Positions 26,985 through 35,025 of a DNA stretch of 64,000 bases are shown piece after piece (the first letter of the stretch is position 1; each line of letters opens with the position of its first letter). Location: positions 124,001 to 188,000 of the forward strand of contig JADJWD010000002.1 of the NCBI GenBank assembly GCA_016716535.1, written 5' to 3'. Source of the stretch: Betaproteobacteria bacterium. GTDB lineage: Bacteria; Pseudomonadota; Gammaproteobacteria; Burkholderiales; Burkholderiaceae_C. The notes beneath the pieces are model-generated. The model ran no database searches. It was not told the origin of the DNA and was given only the letters and a program-made list of their open reading frames with translations. The position numbers and the translations under genes were made by a program.

Positions 26985-27008
26985 AAAGGCCGCCCTCGGG
27001 CGGCCTTT
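26985..27008. terminator. Bidirectional intrinsic terminator
   Basis: AAAGGCCGCC (26985-26994) and GGCGGCCTTT (26999-27008) form a perfect 10-bp stem with a 4-base loop; the A and T ends act as U-runs on either strand, followed by TTTGCTTTC region on the plus strand. It separates the small lipoprotein gene from the convergent bamC operon. Confidence 0.9.
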
Positions 27009-27043
27009 GCTTTCGAGCGGCCGTAGGGCCGCCGCCGTGTCGT

Positions 27044-28282
27044 CTACTTCAGATCCTCGACCAGCCGCGTGATGATGCGCTGGCCGTTCTCGCCGACGGC
27101 CGTGCCGCCGTCGGAGGTGAGCACGTCGACGCTGGTCTTCGCGCCGCTGCCCTTGAGCACGATGCGGTAGCGCACCGGCGTCTGCGGGTCCTTCGCGCCG
27201 CCGAAGACACGGGCGAAGAAGCCCGGCTCCTCCTGCCCTGCCACCTTCGGGTCGGAGTAGCGCACGTAGTACGTGCCCTGCGCGCGGTCGCGGTCTTCGA
27301 CGGTGAAGCCGCCGCGGTCGAGCACGAGGCCGACGCGCCGCCAGGCGCGGTCGAAGGTCTCGTCGACTTCCATGCTCGCGCGCTCGCCGCTGCTGGTGGC
27401 GCGCGCCTTGGCCGGCGCCGCCGGCGCCGCGGCCACCGTGCTGATGGCCGCGCCCACCGCCTGCGGCGCCGGGCGCGGGCCGGTCTCGACGGCGGCCGCC
27501 GTGGGCGCGGCCAGCGCCAGCATCAGCCGCGCCAGCATCTCGGCCTCGAGCTCGGGCTCGCTGGCGCGCACGCGCCACGAGGTCTGGTCGCGGAACGGGC
27601 CGCCGACCACCTCCTCGATGCCGCGGTGCGAGACGTAGATCTCGACGTTGCCGTCGGCGGCGCGCTCGAGGCGCGTGCGATAGAGGTCGCGCTCGCCGGT
27701 GTCGAAGAGGTTGCGCGCCAGGCGGCCGATCAGGTTGCGCACGACGTCGTCGGGCAGCTTGGCGCGGTTCTCGGACCAGTTGGTCTCCATCACGCCGAGC
27801 TTCGGGTCGTCCAGCGTCAGCGTGAAGCCGGTGCGCTCCCAGAAGGCCTTGACCTTGGGCCACAGTTCCTCGGGCGTGCGCTGGCCGACGACGAGCCAGC
27901 GCTGCTGGCCGGCGCGTTCGATGCGGATGTTGTCCAGGCGGGCGGGCGCCACGGTGGCGGCCGTGCCCGTGGCACCCGCGGCCGCACCGGTGGCCGGCGC
28001 TGCCGGGGCAGCGGCCGAAGCCGAGGCCGCCGCAGCCGACGCCGCGCTCGACGCGCTGACGACGCCGCCGGCGCCGGTCTGGTAGCGCGTGTCGCGGGTC
28101 AGTTGCGTCAGGTCGGGCGGCACCTCGAGCGGCCGCGTCTTCACCGCCTCGGTGCGGTAGTCGACGGTGTCGCCGCTGAAAAGGCCTTCGGACGAAGTGC
28201 AGCCGGCGAGCGTCAGCACCGCTAGCGCGGCGGCAGCAGCAACAGCAATCGGTGTCGGCCGCGAAAAGGATCGGGAAGTCAC
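27044..28282 (-). CDS. bamC: Outer membrane assembly lipoprotein BamC
   Basis: A 412-residue lipoprotein of the BAM beta-barrel insertion machine. The signal peptide ends LTLAGC; the mature unstructured N-terminal loop VDYRTEAVKTRPLEVPPDLTQL matches the segment that binds BamD in E. coli. Two helix-grip domains follow: ERAGQQRWLVVGQRTPEELWPKVKAFW... and MEVDETFDRAWRRVGLVLDRGGFTVEDRDRAQGTYYVRY, separated by Ala-rich linkers that make it longer than E. coli BamC (344). GTG 28282 is preferred because GGAGAG lies 9 bases before it; an ATG at 28312 overlapping the dapA stop would add ten residues. It directly follows dapA, the classic dapA-bamC (nlpB) order. Confidence 0.9.
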   Translation of the reverse strand: MTSRSFSRPTPIAVAAAAALAVLTLAGCTSSEGLFSGDTVDYRTEAVKTRPLEVPPDLTQLTRDTRYQTGAGGVVSASSAASAAAASASAAAPAAPATGAAAGATGTAATVAPARLDNIRIERAGQQRWLVVGQRTPEELWPKVKAFWERTGFTLTLDDPKLGVMETNWSENRAKLPDDVVRNLIGRLARNLFDTGERDLYRTRLERAADGNVEIYVSHRGIEEVVGGPFRDQTSWRVRASEPELEAEMLARLMLALAAPTAAAVETGPRPAPQAVGAAISTVAAAPAAPAKARATSSGERASMEVDETFDRAWRRVGLVLDRGGFTVEDRDRAQGTYYVRYSDPKVAGQEEPGFFARVFGGAKDPQTPVRYRIVLKGSGAKTSVDVLTSDGGTAVGENGQRIITRLVEDLK

Positions 28283-28304
28283 GTTCAAGGTCTCTCCGGC
28301 CGCA

Positions 28305-29198
28305 TCAGCCATTCACGCCGGCGGCCTGCATCGCCTCGCGCACGAGCGCCTGGCCGCTGGTCGTCAGCGGCACGATCGGCAGCCGCACGTGCGGCGTGCA
28401 GCGGCCCAGCTGCGCCAACGCCCACTTGGCCGGCGCCGGGCTCGGCTCGCAGAAGAGCTGCTTGTGCAGTGGCAGCAGCTTCAGGTGGATGGCCGCGGCG
28501 CGGCGCGCGTCGCCTTCGATCGCCGCCATGCACAGCTCGTGCATTGCACGCGGCGCGACGTTGGCCGTGACGCTGACGTTGCCGTGGCCGCCCAGCAGCA
28601 TCAGTGCGACGGCCGTGCCGTCGTCGCCGGAGTAGACGGCAAAGCCCTTCGGCGCGTGCTTGATCAGGTAGGCGGCGCGCTCGATGTTGCCGCTGGCTTC
28701 CTTGATGCCGACGACGCGCGGCAGTTGCGCCAGGCGCAGCGCCGTGTCGGGCAGCAGGTCGGCGACGGTGCGGCCGGGCACGTTGTACAGCACCATCGGC
28801 AGGTCCACCGCCTCGGCGATGGCCTTGAAGTGCTGGTAGATGCCTTCCTGCGAAGGCCGGTTGTAGTAGGGCACCACCGAGAGGTGGCAGTCGGCGCCGA
28901 CCTTCTTCGCGTAGCGCGTCAGCTCGATCGCCTCGATGGTGTTGTTGGCGCCGGTGCCGGCCATGATCGGCACCTTGCGGGGGGCCTTCTTCGCCTGCTC
29001 GACGGCGACGCGGATGACTTCGCAGTTCTCCTCCATCGACACGGTGGGCGATTCGCCCGTCGTGCCGACGACGCCGATGCAGTCGGTGCCTTCGGCGATG
29101 TGCCAGTCGATCAGCCGGCGCAGCGCGTCGTAGTCGATGCGGCCGTCTTCGTGCATCGGCGTGACCAGCGCGACGATGCTGCCAACGATGGGATTCAT
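28305..29198 (-). CDS. dapA: 4-hydroxy-tetrahydrodipicolinate synthase
   Basis: A 297-residue class I aldolase with GVVGTTGESPTVS (substrate Thr pair) near residue 44, the catalytic Tyr in VVPYYNRPSQEG near residue 135 and the Schiff-base Lys in GIKEASGN near residue 163. It condenses pyruvate with aspartate semialdehyde in lysine and meso-diaminopimelate synthesis. Length and motifs are those of true DapA, and the following gene is bamC, which supports the assignment over the DapA-like gene at 42432. ATG 29198 starts MNPIVGSIVALVTPM, typical for beta-proteobacteria. It lies in a minus-strand operon begun by the MFS gene at 31241. Confidence 0.96.
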   Translation of the reverse strand: MNPIVGSIVALVTPMHEDGRIDYDALRRLIDWHIAEGTDCIGVVGTTGESPTVSMEENCEVIRVAVEQAKKAPRKVPIMAGTGANNTIEAIELTRYAKKVGADCHLSVVPYYNRPSQEGIYQHFKAIAEAVDLPMVLYNVPGRTVADLLPDTALRLAQLPRVVGIKEASGNIERAAYLIKHAPKGFAVYSGDDGTAVALMLLGGHGNVSVTANVAPRAMHELCMAAIEGDARRAAAIHLKLLPLHKQLFCEPSPAPAKWALAQLGRCTPHVRLPIVPLTTSGQALVREAMQAAGVNG

Positions 29199-29269
29199 GT
29201 GTGTTCCGTGACGGGCGGGGGCGACGCGCCGACGGGCGCATCGCGGGGCGGGTTCGGCCGGCGGTCGCC

Positions 29270-29863
29270 CTAGGGCAGCAGCCGGCGCGGCGCGAAGGGC
29301 CCGATTCTAGGCGGCGCCCCCGGGTCGCCATCGGCGGCGCCCGCGACGGCCACCAGCCGCTGCACGCGCCGTGCGGGCTCGGCCTCGAGCCCGTCTTCGA
29401 AGGCGACGACGGCCAGGCCCGGGAAGGCGCCGAGCAGTTCACCCGGCCGCAGCAGGAACGCCGGGTTGCTCGGCTTGCCGTAACGCTCGTGGCCTTCGGC
29501 GAACGTCTCGTAGATCAACACGCCGCCCGGCGCCAGCGCCGCCGGCAGCCACGGCAGCAGCGCGCGCCACAGGTAGTTCGTGACGACGATGCCGTCGAAA
29601 CGTCGGCCGGGCAACGGCCACGGACTGCCGTCCTCGAGGTCGGCGACGACGACCTCGGCGAGGTCGCGAAGCGGCTGCACCGCCGCGGAATCACGATCGA
29701 CGCCGGTGACGCGCCAGCCGTGGGCGGCCAACCAGCGCACGTGCCGGCCGCTGCCGCAGGCGAGGTCGAGCACGGTGCCGCCGGGCTCGATCAGCGGCGC
29801 CCAGCGCGCCACCCAGCGCGAAGGCGGCGGCGCGGCGTGCGGCGGGGCGGGCGTGGGCTGCAT
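29270..29863 (-). CDS. Class I SAM-dependent methyltransferase
   Basis: A 197-residue Rossmann-fold protein. Motif I is VLDLACGSGRHVRWLA near residue 30, followed by an acidic residue ending strand 2 (VTGVDRD), motif post-I VVVADLED, and ALAPGGVLIYETFAEGHERYG, which resembles TehB-like and tellurite-resistance methyltransferases. Target unknown. ATG 29863 gives a short Pro/Ala head, with no Shine-Dalgarno directly before it; the start overlaps nothing but follows the 45-residue membrane peptide gene by 14 bases. It is part of the MFS-to-bamC operon. Confidence 0.85.
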   Translation of the reverse strand: MQPTPAPPHAAPPPSRWVARWAPLIEPGGTVLDLACGSGRHVRWLAAHGWRVTGVDRDSAAVQPLRDLAEVVVADLEDGSPWPLPGRRFDGIVVTNYLWRALLPWLPAALAPGGVLIYETFAEGHERYGKPSNPAFLLRPGELLGAFPGLAVVAFEDGLEAEPARRVQRLVAVAGAADGDPGAPPRIGPFAPRRLLP

Positions 29864-29877
29864 CGCCGCGCCGGCGT

Positions 29878-30015
29878 TCAGAAGCACGCCCAGAGCTGGT
29901 CGGCGATGTCGAGCATCAGGTGCGGGCTCAGGTAGGCGAGCGCCACGAGCGCCAGCACCGCGCCGGCGGCGAGCCACAGTGCGGCGCGGCGGGCGGTCAC
30001 GGCTGCCAGCGCCAT
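29878..30015 (-). CDS. 45-residue single-helix membrane peptide
   Basis: An ATG at 30015 sits two bases after the MFS stop codon and reads MALAAVTARRAALWLAAGAV, continuing LALVALAYLSPHLMLDIADQ to a TGA at 29878. It has a positive ARR before one strong hydrophobic helix (residues 12-30) and an amphipathic tail. GGCGGC lies just upstream on the minus strand and the MFS stop is adjacent, so it is translated by coupling. It may stabilise the transporter or be an independent membrane microprotein. Coding status is inferred from position, hydrophobicity and operon fit. Confidence 0.6.
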   Translation of the reverse strand: MALAAVTARRAALWLAAGAVLALVALAYLSPHLMLDIADQLWACF

Positions 30016-30017
30016 CG

Positions 30018-31241
30018 TCACGCCGCCTTCAGCGCCGGTCGCGCGATCGCCGTCTCGCGCACCGGCAGGTTCATCAGCATCGCGAAGATGCCCAGCGCCA
30101 CCGAAATCCACCACACGAGGTTGTAGCTGCCGGTCGCGTCGTAGATGCGCCCGCCCAGCCACACGCCGAGGAAGCTGCCGATCTGGTGGCTGAGGAAGAC
30201 GATGCCTCCGAGCATGCTCATGTGCCGCACGCCGAAGATCTGCGCGACGATCGCGTTGGTCGGCGGCACGGTCGACAGCCACAGCAGGCCCATCGCCGCG
30301 GCGAACACGTACACGGTCCACGGCGTCACCGGCACGAGCACGAAGACGAGGATGACGAGCGCGCGCAGGCCGTAGATCGCGGCCAGGATGTGCCGCTTGG
30401 CCAGCCGCTGCCCGAGCGCCCCGCTGGCGTAGGTGCCGAAGACGTTGAACAGGCCGATCAGCATCAGCGCCACCGTCGCCACCTCGGGGCCGTAGCCGAG
30501 GTCCTTCAGGTAGCTCGGCATGTGCACGCCGATGAAGACGACGTGGAAGCCGCAGACGAAGTAGCCGGCGGTGAGGAAGAGAAACGGCGGGTGTGCGAAC
30601 GCCTCGCGCAGCGCCTCGCGCAGCGTCTGCGGCGCGGCGCCGTGTGCGGCGGCCGGCTGCTTCGGCTCGCGCAGGCCGAAGGCGAGCGGCAAGATCGCGA
30701 GCGCCGCGACGCCGAGGATGAAGAGCGCGTTCTGCCAGCCGGCGCTGCCGATCAGCCACGTCTCCACCGGCACCATCAGGAACTGGCCGAACGAGCCCGC
30801 CGCCGCCGTGACCCCCATCGCCCACGAGCGCTTCGCTGGGTCCACCTGTCGGCCGATGACGCCGTAGACGACGGCGTACGTGGTGCCGCTTTGCGCCATG
30901 CCGAGGATCAAGCCGGCGCTGCCGGTGAACGCGAGCCCCGAGGTCGCGAGCGCCATCGTGATGAGGCCGAGCGCATAGAGCAGCCCGCCGCCGATCAGCA
31001 CCTTGAAGGCGCCGAAGCGATCGGCCAGCGCGCCGGCAAACGGCCCGGCCAGGCCCCACGCGAGGTTCTGCACCGCGAGCGCGAACGCAAACGTCTCGCG
31101 CGTCCAGCCGCGGTCCATCGTGATCGGCTGCAGCCACAGGCCGAAGCCATGCCGGATGCCCATGCTGAGCGTGACGACGGCGGCGCCGCACAGCAGCACC
31201 TGCGTCATCGAGAGGCGCCGGGGCGAAGAGGAAGCTTGCAT
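30018..31241 (-). CDS. MFS transporter (oxalate:formate antiporter/NNP-like type)
   Basis: A 407-residue transporter with twelve predicted helices. The A-motif-like loop GALADRFGAFKVLIGGG follows helix 2, and GIRHGFGLWLQPITMDRGWTRETFAFALAVQN is the hallmark of the MFS subfamily often annotated as oxalate:formate or monocarboxylate-type importers in beta-proteobacteria. The substrate is not settled. It is the first gene of a five-gene operon (45-residue peptide, methyltransferase, dapA, bamC). ATG 31241 is preceded at 8 bases by TACAGT, so the transcript may be leaderless. The upstream in-frame region is a shadow of the divergent dadA region. Confidence 0.85.
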   Translation of the reverse strand: MQASSSPRRLSMTQVLLCGAAVVTLSMGIRHGFGLWLQPITMDRGWTRETFAFALAVQNLAWGLAGPFAGALADRFGAFKVLIGGGLLYALGLITMALATSGLAFTGSAGLILGMAQSGTTYAVVYGVIGRQVDPAKRSWAMGVTAAAGSFGQFLMVPVETWLIGSAGWQNALFILGVAALAILPLAFGLREPKQPAAAHGAAPQTLREALREAFAHPPFLFLTAGYFVCGFHVVFIGVHMPSYLKDLGYGPEVATVALMLIGLFNVFGTYASGALGQRLAKRHILAAIYGLRALVILVFVLVPVTPWTVYVFAAAMGLLWLSTVPPTNAIVAQIFGVRHMSMLGGIVFLSHQIGSFLGVWLGGRIYDATGSYNLVWWISVALGIFAMLMNLPVRETAIARPALKAA

Positions 31242-31249
31242 GGGCCGGC

Positions 31250-31255
31250 ACTGTA
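31250..31255 (-). promoter_or_regulatory. Candidate -10 element of a leaderless MFS-operon transcript
   Basis: On the minus strand TACAGT lies 8 bases before ATG 31241, with no Shine-Dalgarno between. This is the proposed promoter of the MFS-to-bamC operon. Confidence 0.45.
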
Positions 31256-31361
31256 GCGGCTGCGGCGAGGCGAGCGGCGGCGTGGGGCATCGGCGGGCGC
31301 GCCGCGTCGGCCGCGCCTGCCCTAGAGTTCGACCCCACGCGAAGCGACGGGAAGGTGGGCG

Positions 31362-32618
31362 ATGAAGGTCTTGGTCCTCGGCAGCGGCGTCATCGGCACG
31401 TCGATCGCCTACTACCTGGCGCGCGCCGGCCACGAGGTCACGGTGGTCGATCGCCAGGCCGGCCCGGCGCTGGAGACGAGCTTCGCCAACGCCGGCGAAG
31501 TCTCACCCGGCTACAGCGCCCCGTGGGCCGGCCCCGGCGTGCCGGTCAAGGCGATCAAGTGGATGCTGATGCAGCACAGCCCGCTCGTCATCTGGCCGCT
31601 GCTCGATCCGGCGATGTGGCGCTGGGGCGCGGCGATGCTCGCCAACTGCACGGCGCGCGCCTACGCCGTCAACAAGAGCCGCATGGTCCCGATCGCCGAG
31701 TACAGCCGCGATTGCCTGAAGGCGCTGCGCGCCGAGACCGGCATCACCTACGACGAGCGCGCGCAGGGCACGCTGCAGCTGTTCCGCACGCAGAAGCAGC
31801 TCGACGGCATCGCCGGCGATGTCGAGGTGCTGAAGCAATACGGCGTGCCCTTCGAGGTGCTCGACCGCGCGGGTTTCTGCAATATCGAACCGGCGCTGGC
31901 GCTGACGCAGCACAAGTTCGTCGGCGCGCTGCGCCTGCCCGGCGACGAGACCGGCGACTGCTTCAAGTTCACGAACCGCCTGACCGAGATGGCGCAGGCG
32001 CTGGGCGTCGACTTCCGCTTCGGCACCGCGGTGCTCGGCATCGACAGCGACGGCGCGCGTGTCACCGGCGTGCGCACCGCCGCCGGCGCGTTGCAGGCCG
32101 AGCGCTACGTGCTGGCGCTGGGCAGCTACAGCGCGCCGCTGCTGAAGACGCTCGGCCTGCGCATCCCCGTCTACCCGGTGAAGGGCTACTCGATCACCGT
32201 GCCGATCACCGACCCCGCCGGCGCGCCCGAGTCGACGATCATGGACGAGACGCACAAGGTGGCGGTGACGCGGCTGGGCGACCGCATCCGCGTCGGCGGC
32301 ACCGCCGAACTGGCCGGCTACAGCCTCGCGCTGCGCGAAGCGCGCCGCGCGACGCTGAACCACGTCGTCACCGACCTGTTTCCCAAGGGCGGCGACATCT
32401 CGAAGGCGACCTTCTGGTGTGGCCTGCGGCCGATGACGCCCGACGGCACGCCGATCATCGGCGGCACGCGCCTCACGAACCTGCTGCTGGCCACCGGCCA
32501 CGGCACCCTCGGCTGGACGATGGCGGCCGGCACTGGGCGTGTCATCTCCGATCTCGTCTCGGGGCGCGAGCCGGAGATCGACGTGAGGGCGTTGTCGATG
32601 GCGAGGTACGGCACCTAG
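31362..32618 (+). CDS. dadA: D-amino-acid dehydrogenase, small subunit
   Basis: A 418-residue FAD enzyme beginning MKVLVLGSGVIGTSIAYYLA, the dinucleotide-binding motif, with ETSFANAGEVSPGYSAPWAGPG typical of DadA, and the C-terminal FAD block THGTLGW-type: ATGHGTLGWTMA. DadA oxidises D-alanine and other D-amino acids at the inner membrane, passing electrons to the quinone pool. The length and N-terminus match E. coli DadA closely. Upstream, GGAAGGTG lies 7-14 bases before ATG, and TAGAGT at about 31323 could be a -10. The alanine racemase partner is absent from the window, but a separate D-Hyp-type oxidase lies at 45187. Confidence 0.95.
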   Translation: MKVLVLGSGVIGTSIAYYLARAGHEVTVVDRQAGPALETSFANAGEVSPGYSAPWAGPGVPVKAIKWMLMQHSPLVIWPLLDPAMWRWGAAMLANCTARAYAVNKSRMVPIAEYSRDCLKALRAETGITYDERAQGTLQLFRTQKQLDGIAGDVEVLKQYGVPFEVLDRAGFCNIEPALALTQHKFVGALRLPGDETGDCFKFTNRLTEMAQALGVDFRFGTAVLGIDSDGARVTGVRTAAGALQAERYVLALGSYSAPLLKTLGLRIPVYPVKGYSITVPITDPAGAPESTIMDETHKVAVTRLGDRIRVGGTAELAGYSLALREARRATLNHVVTDLFPKGGDISKATFWCGLRPMTPDGTPIIGGTRLTNLLLATGHGTLGWTMAAGTGRVISDLVSGREPEIDVRALSMARYGT

Positions 32619-32637
32619 CCCAGAGCCGTTCTCGCGC

Positions 32638-33447
32638 TCAAACCTTCGTCGCTGCCTGCCCCGGCCACTGAAACGCCAGCGGCTGCTTGCCGAGGAACCG
32701 CTCGACTGCCTCGCGGTGCGGCGCGCTGGCCAGCGCCAGCGCCTGCGCGTTGGCTTCGGCTTCGAACGCGGTGGCCAGGCCACCGGCGTCGTGCAACTGC
32801 CGCTTCACCAGGCTCACGGCCAGCGGCGAGGCCTGCGCGAAGCTTGCTGCCAGCGCCAGCGCGCGCGGCAGCAGCGCCTCGGGCGTGTGCAGCTCCATCG
32901 CGATGCCGAGCCGTAGCGCCTCGTCGGCCGCGACCTCGCGCGCCGAGAGCATCAGCTCCTTCGCGCGCTGCATGCCGACGACACGCGGCAGCAGGTGCGC
33001 CGCGCCGCAGTCGGGCACGAGGCCGATGCGCATGAACACCATGCAAAAGCGCGCGCGTGGCGTCGCGAGCACGAAGTCCGCCGCCAGCGCCAGGCTGAAG
33101 CCGGCGCCAAAGGCCGGGCCGTCGACGGCGGCGATGACCGGTCGGTCGAGCGACGCCAGCTCGCCCACCCACTGCTGGATGCCGTGCAGCCGCGTGCGAC
33201 GCAGCTCACCGTCCTGCGGCGCGGGCGGCGCGGCGTGCGATTCGCGCATGCCGCGGATGTCCCCGCCGGCGCAGAAGCAGCCGCCGGAGCCGGTGAGGAT
33301 GACGGCGCGCACGTCGGGATCCGCGCGCACACGCGCAACAGCCGACGCGAGCCCCTCGCGGATCTCGGGCGTGAAGGCGTTTCGCGTGGCCGGGCTCGCC
33401 ATCGTGATGACGGCGGTGGCGCCCTGGCGTTCGTAGAGGACGGTCAT
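32638..33447 (-). CDS. Enoyl-CoA hydratase/isomerase family protein
   Basis: A 269-residue crotonase-fold enzyme. Oxyanion-hole blocks are GGCFCAGGDIRGM near residue 58 and GPAFGAGFSLALAADFV near residue 110. In the position of the second catalytic Glu of true hydratases there is an acidic Asp in LVPDCGAAHLLPR near residue 147, the pattern of PaaG-type ring-isomerases and other isomerases, so isomerase activity is as likely as hydration. The substrate is an acyl-CoA of unknown type. ATG 33447 begins MTVLYERQGATAVITM, a usual start. It converges on dadA with 19 bases between and is preceded on the minus strand by the beta-barrel gene. Confidence 0.85.
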   Translation of the reverse strand: MTVLYERQGATAVITMASPATRNAFTPEIREGLASAVARVRADPDVRAVILTGSGGCFCAGGDIRGMRESHAAPPAPQDGELRRTRLHGIQQWVGELASLDRPVIAAVDGPAFGAGFSLALAADFVLATPRARFCMVFMRIGLVPDCGAAHLLPRVVGMQRAKELMLSAREVAADEALRLGIAMELHTPEALLPRALALAASFAQASPLAVSLVKRQLHDAGGLATAFEAEANAQALALASAPHREAVERFLGKQPLAFQWPGQAATKV

Positions 33448-33459
33448 CGGCGATCCGCC

Positions 33460-34113
33460 TCAGAACCCGACCGCGATGCCCGCGTTCACCGCGCCGACGC
33501 GCCCGTGCTCGGAGACGCGGCCGTAGCGTGTCGCCTCGACGCGCAACAGCAGGTTCGGCATCAGCGTGAACTCGGCGCCGAAGCCGCTCATCACGTCGGT
33601 CTTGCGGCCATCGATGTCGATCGGCGTCTGCCCCGCCGGCGTGATGCTGTCGACGACGTTGCGCGACGCGCCGAGGCGCCCGTACAGCGCCACGCGCTCG
33701 CTCAGCGGCACCGCCAGCCGCAGCGCCAGGTAGCTGGCGTGCCCGCGCGCCGTGAGGTCGGTGGTGCTGCCGTTGACGCGATACGGGATCGTGTGGCTCG
33801 CGATGTCCTGGTAGCCGGCCTCCAGGCCGAGCGGCAGGCCGCGGCCCACCGGCACGTCGAGGAGCCGCAAGCCCACGTAGACGCCCGCGCTCGGCCGGCC
33901 GCTGCCGGTCTCGTGCTTGTCCGTGTCGTGGTTCTTTGCCACCGCGGCGGCCACGCCGGCCGTCAGGCCGATGTAGACGCGCGGATGTTCGATCGGCGCA
34001 GCGGGTGCCGCAGGGGCCGGCGCAGGCGCCTGCGCCTGCGCAGCGGCGGCCGCGGCGAGCATGACGGCGGCCACGGCGGCGCTGGCAGCGTGGCGTGCGA
34101 AGGTGGGGGACAT
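33460..34113 (-). CDS. Small outer-membrane beta-barrel protein
   Basis: A 217-residue exported protein. ATG 34113 is preceded by AGGAGA at 7 bases. The signal peptide ends AAAQAQA near residue 29, then an Ala/Pro stretch, and from IEHPRVYIGLTAGVAAAVA the sequence alternates in amphipathic strands (VYVGLRLLDVPVG, YLALRLAVPLS, ERVALYGRLGASRN, LLLRVEATRYGRV), ending in aromatic VGF, the usual C-terminal signal for BAM insertion. This is the OmpW/OmpA-barrel type of eight-stranded protein. Function, such as small hydrophobic molecule uptake, is not shown. It is 13 bases before the enoyl-CoA hydratase gene. Confidence 0.8.
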   Translation of the reverse strand: MSPTFARHAASAAVAAVMLAAAAAAQAQAPAPAPAAPAAPIEHPRVYIGLTAGVAAAVAKNHDTDKHETGSGRPSAGVYVGLRLLDVPVGRGLPLGLEAGYQDIASHTIPYRVNGSTTDLTARGHASYLALRLAVPLSERVALYGRLGASRNVVDSITPAGQTPIDIDGRKTDVMSGFGAEFTLMPNLLLRVEATRYGRVSEHGRVGAVNAGIAVGF

Positions 34114-34234
34114 GGGCTTTCTCCTGGCAAGAGGCTTGGGCTTCGAATGCACGGCAGGGGCCGCGGACTCGACTGCCCGCCAGTGTGCCCGAGCCGCCAG
34201 GGCGACGCGTTGAGCGCAGGCAAGCTGCCGCGGT

Positions 34235-34964
34235 TCATCCGAGCAACCGCGCGAACTCGTCGCGCAGGTGCGACGAGCCGGCGCGGTTCAGGTGGTAGCC
34301 GTCGGGCAGATACAGGTCGCTGCCGTCGGCGGCGCGTGTGCTGCACGTGCCCGCGCGGCAGAAGACGTCGCGGAAGTCGGCGACGGCCGCCCCGGTGGCT
34401 CTCGGGTCGGGCCGAGCGCGGCGCTCGCTTGCCGACGGCGCGTCGCGCGCGGCCCGGCGCAGCGGCTGCTCGACGAACCGATACGATGCCAGCGCCAGCA
34501 CCAGCGAAGCGACCAGGGCGGCGAACCGGTGTGCGGGCGAAGCGGACCACAGCGCCGCTGCGAGCACGAGCACCGGCCAGTGCCACAGATAGGCGCGCGT
34601 GAACGGGCTGCAGAAGCCGAGCAGCGCGGTCGCTGTCGCGTTCGTCGTGGCGTTCGCCGTGGCCGCCTCGCCCGGCGTGGCCGCAGCGGGTTCGTATGCG
34701 CCGGCAGGTCGAAGTAGCCGCCGCTGACGTGCGCGATGACGGCGTTGGCGCCGATCAGCACTCGCGCCACAACATCTGCGTGATGACGAAGCCCGAGACG
34801 ACGAAGAAGACATCGACGCCGACGAAGCCGCCGCTCACGCCGAGCCCGGCATGGAAGGCGACGACCAGGAGCACGGCGATGGCGCGAAGGCCCTGCACAT
34901 CGGCCCGATGCACTGCCCTCACGAAGGCTGCGTCCTGCTGCCCGCCCATCGCCGGCGCAGGCAT
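34235..34964 (-). pseudogene. Decayed OafA/YrhL-type acyltransferase (acyltransferase-3 with SGNH tail)
   Basis: Reading leftwards from about 34964, frame 1 gives the acyltransferase-3 start: ADVQGLRAIAVLLVVAFHAG and GGFVGVDVFFVVSGFVITQM, ending at a stop after LWREC (34755). Another frame continues with ARVLIGANAVIAHVSGGYF and DLPAHTNPL, which belongs about 80 residues further on in family members. A third stretch reads TRAYLWHWPVLVLAA and LASYRFVEQPLRRAARD (last helices), then jumps to SDLYLPDGYHLNRAGSSHLR, the end of the SGNH domain. A full gene would encode about 640 residues; only about 240 remain, in separate frames. This is a multiply deleted, frameshifted relic lying between the beta-barrel gene and parE. 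Confidence 0.85.
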
Positions 34965-35012
34965 TCGCCGTGCCTGCGGCGCGCCTGAGGCGGACGCCGC
35001 GGACCCGCTCCC

Positions 35013-35018
35013 TAGAAT
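35013..35018 (+). promoter_or_regulatory. Candidate -10 element of a leaderless parE transcript
   Basis: TAGAAT lies 7 bases before ATG 35026, with no Shine-Dalgarno between them. This would give transcription starting at or next to the start codon. Confidence 0.5.
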
Positions 35019-35025
35019 CCCGCGC

